Origin: Homoserinimonas sedimenticola
GTDB taxonomy: Bacteria; Actinomycetota; Actinomycetes; Actinomycetales; Microbacteriaceae
NCBI RefSeq assembly: GCF_026094475.1
Contig: NZ_JAPELL010000001.1
Coordinates: forward strand, 1,450,326-1,514,325
DNA length: 64,000 nucleotides
Direction of reading: 5' to 3'
Below are positions 1 to 10,221 of the stretch, piece by piece. A model generated the notes under the pieces. That model was given only the letters and a program-made list of their open reading frames with translations. It did not search any database and had not been told where the DNA came from. How positions within the stretch are numbered: position 1 is the first letter of the stretch; each line of letters opens with the position of its first letter. The position numbers were made by a program, and so were the translations under genes.

Positions 1-358
1 CATGTTCTGCGTGGTGGCGGTGCTCGCAATCGTCGCCGCCCGTCGGCGGAGGAGCGCCGCAGCATCCGCCCCCATCACGCAACCGTCGGATGTCGTCGCG
101 GAGACGCACGGCCCGCACCCGTGGGTGGCGGGCGCGAAGTTTGCGGTGTTGTGCGGCCTGCTCGACGCGGGCGCGAACGCGCTCCTGCTGCTGGGGCTGC
201 GACTCGGTGAGCTGAGCGTCATGGCAGTGCTGACGGCGATGTACCCGGCGGGCACGATCATCCTCGCGGCGATCGTGCTGCGGGAGCGGCTGACCGCGCT
301 GCAGTGGGTGGGGCTGGCACTCGCGGTGACGGCTGCGGGGATGCTCGCGCTCGCGTAG
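1..358 (+). CDS. EamA-family (DMT) transporter, C-terminal fragment
   Basis: The gene enters from the left edge, so only its last ~118 codons are present. The fragment starts inside a hydrophobic segment followed by an Arg-rich loop (RRRR near residue 17). It then has about three membrane helices ending in ERLTALQWVGLALAVTAAGMLALA-like sequence, whose E-R-L-T...Q-W-x-G pattern is typical of the end of an EamA repeat in drug/metabolite exporters. The family exports small metabolites across the inner membrane; the substrate cannot be told from this piece. The next gene begins 16 bp downstream but appears to have its own promoter. Confidence 0.8.
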   Translation, partial: MFCVVAVLAIVAARRRRSAAASAPITQPSDVVAETHGPHPWVAGAKFAVLCGLLDAGANALLLLGLRLGELSVMAVLTAMYPAGTIILAAIVLRERLTALQWVGLALAVTAAGMLALA

Positions 359-374
359 CTGCTAACGTCAGCGC

Positions 375-728
375 ATGGCCGTGGACCCCACCTGGATCGA
401 ACACCGTCGCGGCGACCGCGAGCGGCTCGGATGGATGCGCCCCGAGGGCGAGGGCTTTGTAGTAATCGACTTGCTCGGCCGCGAACTGACCGGGGTGGTC
501 GACTGGTTCACCGCGGAAGAGACATTGGATGCCACGGGCATCGGCTACCTCGCGGAACCCTACGAACTACTCCTCGACGACGGCAGATGGCTTTGTGTGC
601 GCATCACGGAGGTCTCGACGGACGAGATCCGCGTCAAGCGCGAGGACTGGGGCGCCATTGACGTGCCGCTGCTGGAGCACACGGTGGAGTTTCCGATACC
701 CGAGCGACTGCGACCGCTGGAGTCGTAG
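375..728 (+). CDS. Small hypothetical protein, acidic, 117 aa
   Basis: I do not recognise a family. The protein is 117 aa, soluble and acidic, with no signal peptide or membrane segment. Its pattern (RLGWMRPEGEGFVVIDLLGR, then a DDGRWLCVRITEVSTDEIRV stretch) suggests a small beta-rich domain. The ATG at 375 is preceded by TAACGT exactly six bases upstream (363-368), which fits a -10 hexamer for a leaderless transcript. There is no Shine-Dalgarno sequence. A strong hairpin follows at 745-786. The coding call rests on intact frame, G/C codon bias and this promoter. Confidence 0.75.
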   Translation: MAVDPTWIEHRRGDRERLGWMRPEGEGFVVIDLLGRELTGVVDWFTAEETLDATGIGYLAEPYELLLDDGRWLCVRITEVSTDEIRVKREDWGAIDVPLLEHTVEFPIPERLRPLES

Positions 729-744
729 CCGCGCCTTCATGCAG

Positions 745-786
745 AACGGCTCCCGCTCCTCGATTTATCGAGGCACGGGAGCCGTT
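745..786. terminator. Bidirectional hairpin terminator between convergent genes
   Basis: An 11-bp arm (AACGGCTCCCG / CGGGAGCCGTT), a 2x2 internal mismatch (CT against CA) and a second 7-bp arm (CCTCGAT / ATCGAGG) close on a TT loop. The position between the 3' ends of the 375-728 gene and the minus-strand helicase suggests a shared terminator. No clear U-tract follows on either strand, so Rho-independent activity is inferred only from the stem. Confidence 0.7.
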
Positions 787-794
787 GATGCGTG

Positions 795-896
795 CGGGGT
801 TTCGGTACGGCCCTGCCCTCCCTCGCAAGCACGGTCGCGGCTCGCGCAAGCGCTGGCGCGATTGCTGCCGAGCGACCCGCGCTACTCACCCCGCGA
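795..896. repeat. Degenerate copy of the GGTTGAG/TATCGAAACC intergenic repeat
   Basis: The left end reads GGGGTTTCGGTACGGCCCTG and the right end CGCTACTCACCCCGCG. These match, with a few substitutions, the two ends of the inverted-repeat element at 31107-31200 (GCGGTTTCGATACGGCCCTG ... CTACTCAACCCGCG). The interior is about 65 bp and unrelated in detail. It lies between convergent genes, the usual place for such REP-like elements. Confidence 0.5.
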
Positions 897-903
897 AGGG
901 GCG

Positions 904-2733
<1,830 letters not shown>

Positions 2734-2985
2734 GATTCTTTCCGGGCTGTAACAAGTGCATGGCAGGGCACAGCGCAGATCGCGCTGAACTACTGAGGAA
2801 ACCCGGGCAGTCTCTGACCAGGACCGTTCACATACGTGATTTTTCCCACAGGCATCAAGGAGTAGGTGATGCGAGGGAACCGGCCCGAAAGACTTACAAA
2901 CCCATACGCGAGAACTCGCGCTGTCTAGAGCCGACCTACCTACGTTACACGAGGCAAGCCGACTATGCGAGACATTCTTCGCAGT

Positions 2986-3004
2986 GCAAAATTTGCGGTA
3001 GCGT
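2986..3004 (+). promoter_or_regulatory. Candidate promoter and operator of the LacI-family gene
   Basis: An 11-bp palindrome GCAAAATTTGC (2986-2996) lies immediately before a -10-like TAGCGT (2999-3004), which sits seven bases before the ATG at 3012. That spacing suggests a leaderless transcript with an operator over the promoter, consistent with autoregulation. A second palindrome, CGCGAGAACTCGCG, lies at 2907-2920 within the 278-bp gap between the helicase and this gene; I see no other feature in that gap. Confidence 0.4.
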
Positions 3005-3011
3005 TGCAGAC

Positions 3012-3968
3012 ATGCGCGTGCGACTGCAGGACATCGCGGATGAGACGGGTGTTGCCGTCTCCACCGTCTCCCGCGCACTGACCGACCCCTCACGCGTGAG
3101 CGCCGAGACGGCGGAGCTCGTCGCAAGCGCCGCGAGCCGGCTCGGATATCGGCTCGCGCGTCGCCATCCCTCGATCGAGGTCATGGTGCAGGATCTCGAC
3201 AACCCCTTCCTCGCCAGCTTCGTGAGCTCGACCGAGCGCCAGGCCCGACTCGCGGGCTACACGATGACGCTCAGCCTCAGCGATGACTCCGGCGACCTCG
3301 AGCGCGCGAATGCCAAGCGCTGGGCCCGCAGCGAGGGCGGGCACATTCTTGCCCTGCGTCACCTCTCCGACGAGGAGGTGCTCGAACTCGCACAGACGAC
3401 AACTCTCGTGCTCTTCAACCGCGAGGTCGAGGGCGTCAGCAGCGTCGCGATCGACACGGATGCCGGGAGTGTGCAGGCAATCGAGCATCTTGCGGCGCTC
3501 GGCCACCGTGAGGTGACGTATGTCGCCGGTCCGGATGCCTCGTGGTCGCAGCCGCGCCGCCGAGACAGCCTCGCGCGGGCGGCCGAGAGCCGCGGCATCC
3601 GCCTCACCAGCATCGGTCCCTACACTCCGACGGCGGCACAGGGGCGGCTCGCGGCCGACGTGATCGCGGCGAGCGGTGCCAGCGCCGTCGTCGCGTTCAA
3701 TGACGCCCTCGCAGTCGGCATCGTGAACCGCCTGCGGGAACACGGCGTCGAGGTGCCGGGGGGCGTGAGCGTGATCGGCTACGACGACAGCGTGGGCGCC
3801 GAGCTGTGCAGTCCCCCTCTCAGCAGCGTCAGCGGACCGGCTGACCGTGCCGCCCAGCTCGCGATCGACACTCTCCTCACCCTCCTCGACGGGAGTGATC
3901 GCGTCACGGCGCATCGGGTGACGGGCGAACTCGTGCTTCGCAGTACGACCGCTCCGCCGCCGGGCTGA
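3012..3968 (+). CDS. LacI-family transcriptional regulator
   Basis: This is a 318-aa LacI/GalR-type regulator. The N-terminal helix-turn-helix is clear ([20 protein letters not shown], residues ~3-22, then [23 protein letters not shown]). A periplasmic-binding-protein-like effector domain follows ([49 protein letters not shown]). The frame is open upstream, but I chose the ATG at 3012 because the HTH begins right after it and a -10-like hexamer sits seven bases upstream. It is followed 67 bp later by a permease on the same strand, which is its likely target. The effector cannot be identified. Confidence 0.93.
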   Translation: MRVRLQDIADETGVAVSTVSRALTDPSRVSAETAELVASAASRLGYRLARRHPSIEVMVQDLDNPFLASFVSSTERQARLAGYTMTLSLSDDSGDLERANAKRWARSEGGHILALRHLSDEEVLELAQTTTLVLFNREVEGVSSVAIDTDAGSVQAIEHLAALGHREVTYVAGPDASWSQPRRRDSLARAAESRGIRLTSIGPYTPTAAQGRLAADVIAASGASAVVAFNDALAVGIVNRLREHGVEVPGGVSVIGYDDSVGAELCSPPLSSVSGPADRAAQLAIDTLLTLLDGSDRVTAHRVTGELVLRSTTAPPPG

Positions 3969-4035
3969 CACCCTCGCGCCCTCCCCTGATCGCCGGCGCC
4001 GCGGCCGGGCCCCTACCCCACAGATTGCACCACCC

Positions 4036-5481
4036 ATGCTCCTGATCGACCTCGCCCTCGCGGCCCTGCCCATCGTGCTCGTCGCGGTGCTGCTCGCGTG
4101 CCGACTGGAGCCCATACCGGTCGTCATCGGGGTGATCGCGGCGACGCTCGTGCTCTCGTTCCGCTTTCCCCTCACCTGGGACGCGATCGAGAGCACGGGC
4201 GGACGACTGCTGCCCATCACGCTCGCCGTATCCCTCATCATCCTCGGCGGCGTGCTGCTCGCCGAGACCCTCGCGGCCTCGGGCGCCCAGACGCGCATTG
4301 GCGCCTGGCTGGAGGCCGCCGCGCAGGGCCGCGAGCGGGCACTCCTGCTCATCGGCCTGACGATCGGGCCCCTCGCGGAGAGCCTCATCGGCTGGGGCAT
4401 CGGCATCATCGTGGCGGCGCCCCTCCTCATTCAGATCGGTCTGAGCGCGACGCGCGCTGCGACGATCGCGCTCCTCGGCATGGTCGTTGCACCGTGGGGC
4501 TCACTCGCGCCCGGCCTGCTGGTCTCGTCGCAGTTGGGCGGCGAGGACTTCAGGGAGGTCGGCATCTGGACGGCGCTCTTCAACCTCCCCGTGCTGCTTG
4601 TGATGGCCGCCACCATCGCGATCGTCGGCATGGGCTGGCGCGTGGCGGTGCGCCGCAGCCCCGAGGTGCTCTCGACAGCGCTCGTGATGTGGCTCGTGCT
4701 CCTCGCTTCCAACCTTTGGATCAGCGTGCCGCTCAGCGGCGCCCTGAGCTCGCTCGCGGGGGCGGCGTGGCTGCTCGTGCTCGCGAGGATCCGCGGGGGC
4801 GGAATGCCCGCGATGGACAGGGCGACGACGCGTTCGCTTCTCCCCTACGCCCTGCTCGTGACATCCCTGCTCTCGATGACGGCATTCACGAGCCTCGTGC
4901 CGCTCGGTGCAGCGAGCGCCGTCCTGACGAGCCCCGCCCTGTGGCTTCTCGTGACCGCCGTCGTGACCCCCGCCCTGCTGGGGCTCGACCGAGAGGGTGC
5001 CACGACGGGGCTCGTGCGCGGCCTGCGGCTCTTCGTGCCGGTGTGGCTTGTGACGGTGCTCTTCATCGTGCTCGGGGCGCTCCTCGCAGCAAACGGCATG
5101 GCCGAGACCCTCTCCGACGGGGCCGCCATGCTTGGCACGGGGTTCCTCCTTGTTGTGCCGCTCATGGGCTTTCTCGGCGGCTACACGACCGCCTCGAACA
5201 CGGCGATCGCGTCGATGTTCTCCGCCGGGATCAGCCATGTGTCGCTGGCGATCGACGCCTCCCCCGCGATGGTCCTCGGCTCGCAGAACGCGAGCGGCGG
5301 CGCGGCGGTCATCTCCTCGCCGGCCCGCGTCGCGCTCGCCTCCGCCATTGCGAACGACAACCGGGTCAGCGGCACCGAGCGTGCGGACGTGCGCTTCGCG
5401 ATGGTGGCGGTGCTTGCGGCCAACGCAGTGATCCTCGTCATCCTGTCGCCGATAACCTTCCTCCTCGGGGGCGTCGCCTGA
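4036..5481 (+). CDS. L-lactate permease (LctP)-family transporter
   Basis: This is a 481-aa polytopic membrane protein with about 12 predicted helices. The ILGGVLLAETLAASGAQTRIGAWL and GPLAESLIGWGIGI stretches correspond to the conserved core of the LctP family (TC 2.A.14), which imports lactate or glycolate with protons. It is shorter than the E. coli members (~550 aa), mostly in loops. It probably shares an operon with the upstream LacI regulator. No Shine-Dalgarno is obvious before the ATG at 4036. The substrate is inferred to be a small monocarboxylate but is not proven. Confidence 0.82.
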   Translation: MLLIDLALAALPIVLVAVLLACRLEPIPVVIGVIAATLVLSFRFPLTWDAIESTGGRLLPITLAVSLIILGGVLLAETLAASGAQTRIGAWLEAAAQGRERALLLIGLTIGPLAESLIGWGIGIIVAAPLLIQIGLSATRAATIALLGMVVAPWGSLAPGLLVSSQLGGEDFREVGIWTALFNLPVLLVMAATIAIVGMGWRVAVRRSPEVLSTALVMWLVLLASNLWISVPLSGALSSLAGAAWLLVLARIRGGGMPAMDRATTRSLLPYALLVTSLLSMTAFTSLVPLGAASAVLTSPALWLLVTAVVTPALLGLDREGATTGLVRGLRLFVPVWLVTVLFIVLGALLAANGMAETLSDGAAMLGTGFLLVVPLMGFLGGYTTASNTAIASMFSAGISHVSLAIDASPAMVLGSQNASGGAAVISSPARVALASAIANDNRVSGTERADVRFAMVAVLAANAVILVILSPITFLLGGVA

Positions 5482-5543
5482 CAAAAAGTCGCACGAATCC
5501 TGAAAACGGATGCGCCGCAGCTGTCACATAGAGTATCCGCACG

Positions 5544-6506
5544 ATGCACCGCACCCGAGGGTCCGTCCGTCACGGCACAGCGCTCAGCGCAGCCTTCATG
5601 CTGCCCGCCCTGCTCCTCGCGGGCTGCACGAGCCCGGCCGATGCATCGCTCGTGAGCCCCGCATCCGCCCTCGACACGGTGCCGATCTACCCGGGTGTTG
5701 CCGTCACCGACGACGTGCCCTACCCCGCGGGAGGGGGCGGCACGCAACTGCTCGACATATGCGAGCTGACGGATGTCGCAGCCAGCACGATCAACAATGG
5801 CCCGCGCCGCGCACTCCTCCTCGTGCACGGCGGGAGCTGGCGCGAGGGCGACAAGGCCTCGACGTGGTGGCGCAGCACGTGCGAGTGGCTTGCCTCCGAG
5901 GGTTTCGTCGTGTTCAACGTGAACTATCGTCTGGCCCCTGCCGCGCCCTACCCCGCCGCGATCGAGGATGTCCGCGCTGCAGTCGCGTGGGCACGGCATC
6001 CGGATCAGGTGGCCCGCTACGGCTACGACCCCGCGCTCATCGGTGCCGTCGGCGGCTCGGCCGGCGGCAACCTCGTCTCGCTGCTCGGAACCGAGGGCGA
6101 GGGCAACCTCGGCACGGGTTCCCGCGTCGCGGCCGTCGTCGAGCTGAGCGCACCCACCGACCTGAGGCGTTCGGGCCTCGACCTCGGCACTCTGCCGGCA
6201 GGCTTCGACCGCACCCAGCTCGACTACCTCGGCTGCGCCAACTACTCCTCGTGCGCGACAGCCGAGGCCGCGACACCGCAGACGCACGTCGACCCGAGCG
6301 ACCCGCCCTTCTTCATCGGGCACTCTCTGGAGGAGTTCATCCCCGTCGAGCACGGCCGCTCACTCGCGGCATCCCTCGCCGACGCTGGCGTGCCCGCGAC
6401 ACTCGTCGAAGTACCCGGCATCGCTCACTCGATCGGCCTGCTCGGCACCTCTGAACCGACCGCCATGCGGGAACAGATCGTCGAGTTCCTACGCGGCGCG
6501 CTGTAG
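5544..6506 (+). CDS. Alpha/beta-hydrolase esterase, predicted lipoprotein
   Basis: This is a 320-aa secreted hydrolase. The N-terminus is basic, then hydrophobic, ending in a lipobox (LLLAGC, Cys near residue 28), so it is probably lipid-anchored outside the membrane. HGGSWREGDK is the oxyanion-hole HGGxW motif, and GGSAGGN around residue 172 is the nucleophile elbow of hormone-sensitive-lipase-like esterases. YRLAPAAPYPAAIEDV is also typical. The catalytic His lies in VPGIAHSIG near the end. It converges on the MFS gene with one base between the stop codons. The substrate is unknown. Confidence 0.88.
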   Translation: MHRTRGSVRHGTALSAAFMLPALLLAGCTSPADASLVSPASALDTVPIYPGVAVTDDVPYPAGGGGTQLLDICELTDVAASTINNGPRRALLLVHGGSWREGDKASTWWRSTCEWLASEGFVVFNVNYRLAPAAPYPAAIEDVRAAVAWARHPDQVARYGYDPALIGAVGGSAGGNLVSLLGTEGEGNLGTGSRVAAVVELSAPTDLRRSGLDLGTLPAGFDRTQLDYLGCANYSSCATAEAATPQTHVDPSDPPFFIGHSLEEFIPVEHGRSLAASLADAGVPATLVEVPGIAHSIGLLGTSEPTAMREQIVEFLRGAL

Positions 6507-6507
6507 C

Positions 6508-7707
6508 TCAGCCCCACTCGTCCTCCACGTAACGGCGCCGACGAAGGGCGACGGCAGAGACCGAGCCGATGAGGGCCAGCAGCAGCATGATGGCGAGCGG
6601 AACATCCCACCGCCCCGAAGCATCATGGAGCGCGCCGAAGGCGATGGGCCCTGCAGCGCCCAGGGCGTAGCCGAAGCTCTGCATGAACGAACTCAGGGCC
6701 ACCGCACCCTCCGGCGTTCGCGACCGCAGGCCCACGAGCATGAGGCAGACGTGCATGATCGTCGGCCCGATCCCCGCGAGCACGACCCACGCCCATGGCG
6801 CGCCGGTCGGCACAAGGATGAGCCCGCCGTAGCCGACGAGGAAGGCCGCGACCGCGACGTGGATGAACGGAGTCGGATCGCTCATGCGTCGAGAGATCGC
6901 CCCCAGGCTCAGGCTCACGATAAGGCCCATGAACGCGTAGATCCCCAGCATGATGCCGGCCGTCTGCGGCGTCACTGCCGCAATGTCGACGAGCACGACA
7001 GGAAGCCAGGCGAACATCGCGTAGATGTTCCACTGCGCGACCGTGAATGCGGCAAGCAGCGCCCACGCGAGCGGGGAGCGTGCGACGCGACGCATCCCCG
7101 TCGGCGCGGTAGGCGCGGCGCCCCCGAGGCTGTCTCGCGAATCACGCCCGCGCAACAACAGGAGAAGCCACGGGACAGCGGCGACGATCGCAAAGGGGCC
7201 CCACACCCCGAGTGCGACATTCCAACCCCACGTCTCACTGAGGGGATTAACCACGACGGCGGGCACGCCCGTGCCGATCGCCATCGCCGCCATCGCCGCC
7301 GCGGTGACCGGCACGATCCGACCAGGAAAGTAGCGCTTGACGAGGGAAGGCAGCAGCACATTGGCGACGCCGATGCCTCCGAGGGCGAGGGCGCTCGAGC
7401 CAATCAGAACGCTGAGATCGCCCGCCACCCCGCGGCCGATGTTGCCGAGCGCGATCGCCGCGAGCGCGACGAGCGCCAGTCTCGTGCCGCCGAGCCACGA
7501 GGCGAGTGCGGGCACGAGCAGCCCGACGGCCGCGAAGATGATGGGCGGCAGCGCGCCCAGCAGGGCGAGCGATCCTGTCGTCAGCGGAATGTCCTCGTTG
7601 ATCGCGGCTGCGATGGGCGAGACGGTGGAAAGCACGGCCCGCATGTTGAGGGCGAGGCCAACGATCGCGATGAGTGCGAGCATCCGCCCGCCCTGTGCCG
7701 CCGTCAC
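6508..7707 (-). CDS. MFS transporter, CynX/NimT-like
   Basis: This is a 399-aa major-facilitator protein with 12 predicted helices. NMRAVLSTVSPIAAAINEDIPLTTGSLALLGALPPI near the N-terminus is the signature of the CynX/NimT (cyanate/2-nitroimidazole) branch. Start is GTG at 7707; a later in-frame ATG at 7683 is possible. It is the last gene of the minus-strand run beginning at 18149, 31 bp after the Dabb gene, so it may be co-transcribed with the quinate/shikimate genes and serve as a second uptake or efflux route. That link is inference. Confidence 0.87.
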   Translation of the reverse strand: MTAAQGGRMLALIAIVGLALNMRAVLSTVSPIAAAINEDIPLTTGSLALLGALPPIIFAAVGLLVPALASWLGGTRLALVALAAIALGNIGRGVAGDLSVLIGSSALALGGIGVANVLLPSLVKRYFPGRIVPVTAAAMAAMAIGTGVPAVVVNPLSETWGWNVALGVWGPFAIVAAVPWLLLLLRGRDSRDSLGGAAPTAPTGMRRVARSPLAWALLAAFTVAQWNIYAMFAWLPVVLVDIAAVTPQTAGIMLGIYAFMGLIVSLSLGAISRRMSDPTPFIHVAVAAFLVGYGGLILVPTGAPWAWVVLAGIGPTIMHVCLMLVGLRSRTPEGAVALSSFMQSFGYALGAAGPIAFGALHDASGRWDVPLAIMLLLALIGSVSAVALRRRRYVEDEWG

Positions 7708-7738
7708 GACCAGGCTCCCGCCGAGTCCGTCGCGAGGC

Positions 7739-8029
7739 TCAGATCTCGAAGTCGACGACCGCCAGCGACGCCTTCACGGGCCCCGAGACATCGAGCACCT
7801 TCTGGTGCGCAGGATGCGTGCTGTAGGTCTCGAGGTCGGCAAGACTGTCGAAGTCCGCCACGATCGCGAGTTCGTGCGACGCCGGGCCGTGGAGCACGTC
7901 CTTGCCAATGCTGAGGGCGCGGATCTCTGGGATGTGGTTTTCGAGGTCGCGCACGAGCGCGATCCACTCGTCCCGCTGCTCCTCCGTGAACTCGGGGATG
8001 AATCTGAAGACTGCGACATGCCTGATCAT
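7739..8029 (-). CDS. Dabb (stress-responsive alpha-beta barrel) domain protein
   Basis: This is a 96-aa single-domain protein. MIRHVAVFRFIPEFTEEQRDEWIALVRDL-type start, the central FDSLADLETYSTHPAHQKV and the ending VVDFEI are the standard Dabb pattern, a ferredoxin-like dimeric barrel. Some members act as small-molecule cyclases, decarboxylases or monooxygenases, others are stress proteins. A strong Shine-Dalgarno (GAGGAGT) precedes the ATG. It sits 21 bp after the SDR gene within the catabolic operon, so a small enzymatic role on an aromatic or cyclic acid intermediate is plausible but unproven. Confidence 0.88.
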   Translation of the reverse strand: MIRHVAVFRFIPEFTEEQRDEWIALVRDLENHIPEIRALSIGKDVLHGPASHELAIVADFDSLADLETYSTHPAHQKVLDVSGPVKASLAVVDFEI

Positions 8030-8050
8030 GCTGACTCCTCGGGGTCTGGA

Positions 8051-8818
8051 TCACAGTGTGCCGATGACGCCGGGGGCGAAGTTCGCCCGCACGCCGCCGT
8101 CGACGGAGATGTCCTCGCCTGTGATGTAGCGCGCATCCGGGCCAAGCAGAAACGAGACGACGGCCGCGATGTCGTCGGGATCACCCATGCGACCGAGAGG
8201 GATGCGCCCCTCCCGCGCGCGGCGAAGCTCGGGGTCGTGCGCGGCCGGCGACATGGGGGTCATGATCATGCCGGGGGAGATCGCGTTGACCCGGATGCCG
8301 TCCGGCCCCCACTCGCGGGCGAGCATGCGCACGAGCATGAGCAGGGCGGCCTTGGTGGCGCTGTAGGCACCGAAGGGAATCGGTGCGCTGCCGCCCATCG
8401 AGCCCGTCACGACGAGCGCGCCCTGCGAGCGGGCGAGATGCGGATGCGCGGCCTTCGCGAGCAGGAACGTCGCGCGAGTATTGACCGCGAAAGCTAGGTC
8501 GAAGTCTTCGACGCTCAACTCGGTCAGGCGTGCGCCGCCCATGATGCCCGCATTGCTGAAGACGGCATCGAGCCGACCGAAGTGAGCGACCGTCGCGTCG
8601 ACGACCCGGACGGGGTCGTCGACGGTGCTGAGGTCCGCAGCGATCGTGATGATGTCAGCGGCTTCCGAACGCAGCTCGGCGGCGAGCTTGGCGAGGCTCT
8701 CCTCGCTCCGGCCGACGAGCGCGAGCCGGGCTGGCCCCTCTGCGTCCCGAGCGAGGCGTCGTGCCGCGGCTCGGCCGATGCCACCCGCCGCGCCCGTGAT
8801 GATCGTGACGGCACTCAC
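8051..8818 (-). CDS. SDR-family oxidoreductase
   Basis: This is a 255-aa classical short-chain dehydrogenase. It has TGAAGGIG for cofactor binding at residues ~8-15, NAG, catalytic Ser in TGSMGG, and YSATK for the Tyr/Lys pair. It ends with ITGEDISVDGG. The GTG at 8818 overlaps the stop of the upstream flavoprotein gene, so the two are translationally coupled. In a quinate/shikimate-type operon it could oxidise a ring hydroxyl or reduce a ring ketone. The exact substrate is unknown. Confidence 0.9.
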   Translation of the reverse strand: MSAVTIITGAAGGIGRAAARRLARDAEGPARLALVGRSEESLAKLAAELRSEAADIITIAADLSTVDDPVRVVDATVAHFGRLDAVFSNAGIMGGARLTELSVEDFDLAFAVNTRATFLLAKAAHPHLARSQGALVVTGSMGGSAPIPFGAYSATKAALLMLVRMLAREWGPDGIRVNAISPGMIMTPMSPAAHDPELRRAREGRIPLGRMGDPDDIAAVVSFLLGPDARYITGEDISVDGGVRANFAPGVIGTL

Positions 8819-10221
8819 GAGGCCACCGTTACCGTCGCGGGAAGCGCGAGAGCCTCGACGAGATCCTGCGCGGCGGCACGGCCGAAGATGAGCGCCTTGG
8901 CGAGCGCGGTGCCCGTCAGATAGGCCGTGCCGTGGAATCCGCCAACCAGCTCGCCGGCAGCCCACAGACCCTCGATCTCGCTTCCGTCGACCCGCAGCAC
9001 GCGCGCAGAGGGGGTGACCGTGAGGCCCGCGTAGGTTGAGGTCATCAGGGTCTTGGCCGGGTAGGCGTAGAAGGGTGGATGCTGCACCGGCACAAGCTCG
9101 CCCACGTCGCCCACGAGACCCCGGCGCCCGAACTCGTCGGGATCACCAGAGGCGATCGCCTCGTTGTAGGCCGCGACCTGCTGCACGAGACCGTCACTAT
9201 CGATGCCCGCGAGGTCGGCGAGCTCCTCGAGGGTGTCGGCCGTGAACAGGCGGCCCTTCTGCTCGAGGTGGTCTATGTCGTTGAGGGGCACGCCGGGCAG
9301 CGACTTGGCTCGCACGATGCTGTCGAAGATCTCGAAGCCCAGGCCCTCGGGCTGCTCGAGCGCACGGGCCCCCAGTGTCTTGTAGGAGGCGGACTCATCA
9401 GTGAAGCGACGGCCGTGGAGGTTGACGATGATGGCACCCATGTAGAACGCCGTCAGCAGCTCGTGCTCCTCATCGCCCGTGAGCGGATGCGACCCGAAGG
9501 TGCCCGCAACGTAACCCAGATCGCGGAAACCGGCCCCCTGTCGCCAGGCCATCACTAGGCCGTCGCCCTCACAGCCCCGACCACCGTAGGGGATGCCCGC
9601 GAGCTGCTCTGGCGCGAAACGCTCCAGCAGATCGCTCGAACGGCTGAAGCCGCCCGTCGCGAGGATGACGCCGCCGCGCGCCTGAAACTCCCGCGTCCCT
9701 TCGGGGGTGTCGACCTCGACACCCGCGACGCGGCCATCCTCGACCAGGAGGCTGCGCGCACGACTGTGAGACAGCATCCGGCCTCCCTCGTTGCCCTCGA
9801 TTCGTTCGCGCAGAAGGTGAGTGAGCCCGTGGATGTCGACATGGTGACTGCGGGCCCGCGACTGCCCCGAGCTGATCTTGACGATGCCGAAGTGGGCGCC
9901 CAAAGACTTGAGCCAGCGATAAGCATCGTCCTGCCGCTCGACATAGGCACGCAGCAGGCGCTCGTCGGTGCGCCCACCGCCCGTCGAGCGCATGTCCTCG
10001 ACGAAGGTGTCCGCATCATCGCTCACCCCGTCGCGCTCCTGCTCCTCGGTTCCGGAGAAGGCGAACCATCCGCCGCTCATGGCGGTGCTCCCGCCATCCC
10101 CGTCGAACCGCTCGACTACGAGCACGGAACGACCCTCCTCAACGAGCGTCCCGGCGGCAGCGAGGCCAGCCATCCCCGCCCCCACGACAATTGCGTCGTA
10201 GGCGGTCGTCTCGTCCATCAT
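8815..10221 (-). CDS. FAD-dependent oxidoreductase, fumarate reductase / ketosteroid-dehydrogenase-like flavoprotein
   Basis: This is a 468-aa flavoprotein. It has GAGMAGLAAAGTLVEEG at residues ~14-30 and VVERFDGDGGSTAMSGGWFAF, the FAD_binding_2 pattern of the fumarate reductase/3-ketosteroid dehydrogenase superfamily. The C-terminal GLWAAGELVGGFHGTAYLTGTALAKALIFGR closes the FAD site. Such enzymes desaturate bonds next to a keto or carboxyl group. Its position between IclR and SDR genes with 4-8 bp overlaps places it firmly in the catabolic operon. A role in dehydrogenating a cyclohexane-type intermediate is my inference. Tandem ATGs at 10221 and 10218 are both usable. Confidence 0.9.
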   Translation of the reverse strand: MMDETTAYDAIVVGAGMAGLAAAGTLVEEGRSVLVVERFDGDGGSTAMSGGWFAFSGTEEQERDGVSDDADTFVEDMRSTGGGRTDERLLRAYVERQDDAYRWLKSLGAHFGIVKISSGQSRARSHHVDIHGLTHLLRERIEGNEGGRMLSHSRARSLLVEDGRVAGVEVDTPEGTREFQARGGVILATGGFSRSSDLLERFAPEQLAGIPYGGRGCEGDGLVMAWRQGAGFRDLGYVAGTFGSHPLTGDEEHELLTAFYMGAIIVNLHGRRFTDESASYKTLGARALEQPEGLGFEIFDSIVRAKSLPGVPLNDIDHLEQKGRLFTADTLEELADLAGIDSDGLVQQVAAYNEAIASGDPDEFGRRGLVGDVGELVPVQHPPFYAYPAKTLMTSTYAGLTVTPSARVLRVDGSEIEGLWAAGELVGGFHGTAYLTGTALAKALIFGRAAAQDLVEALALPATVTVAS

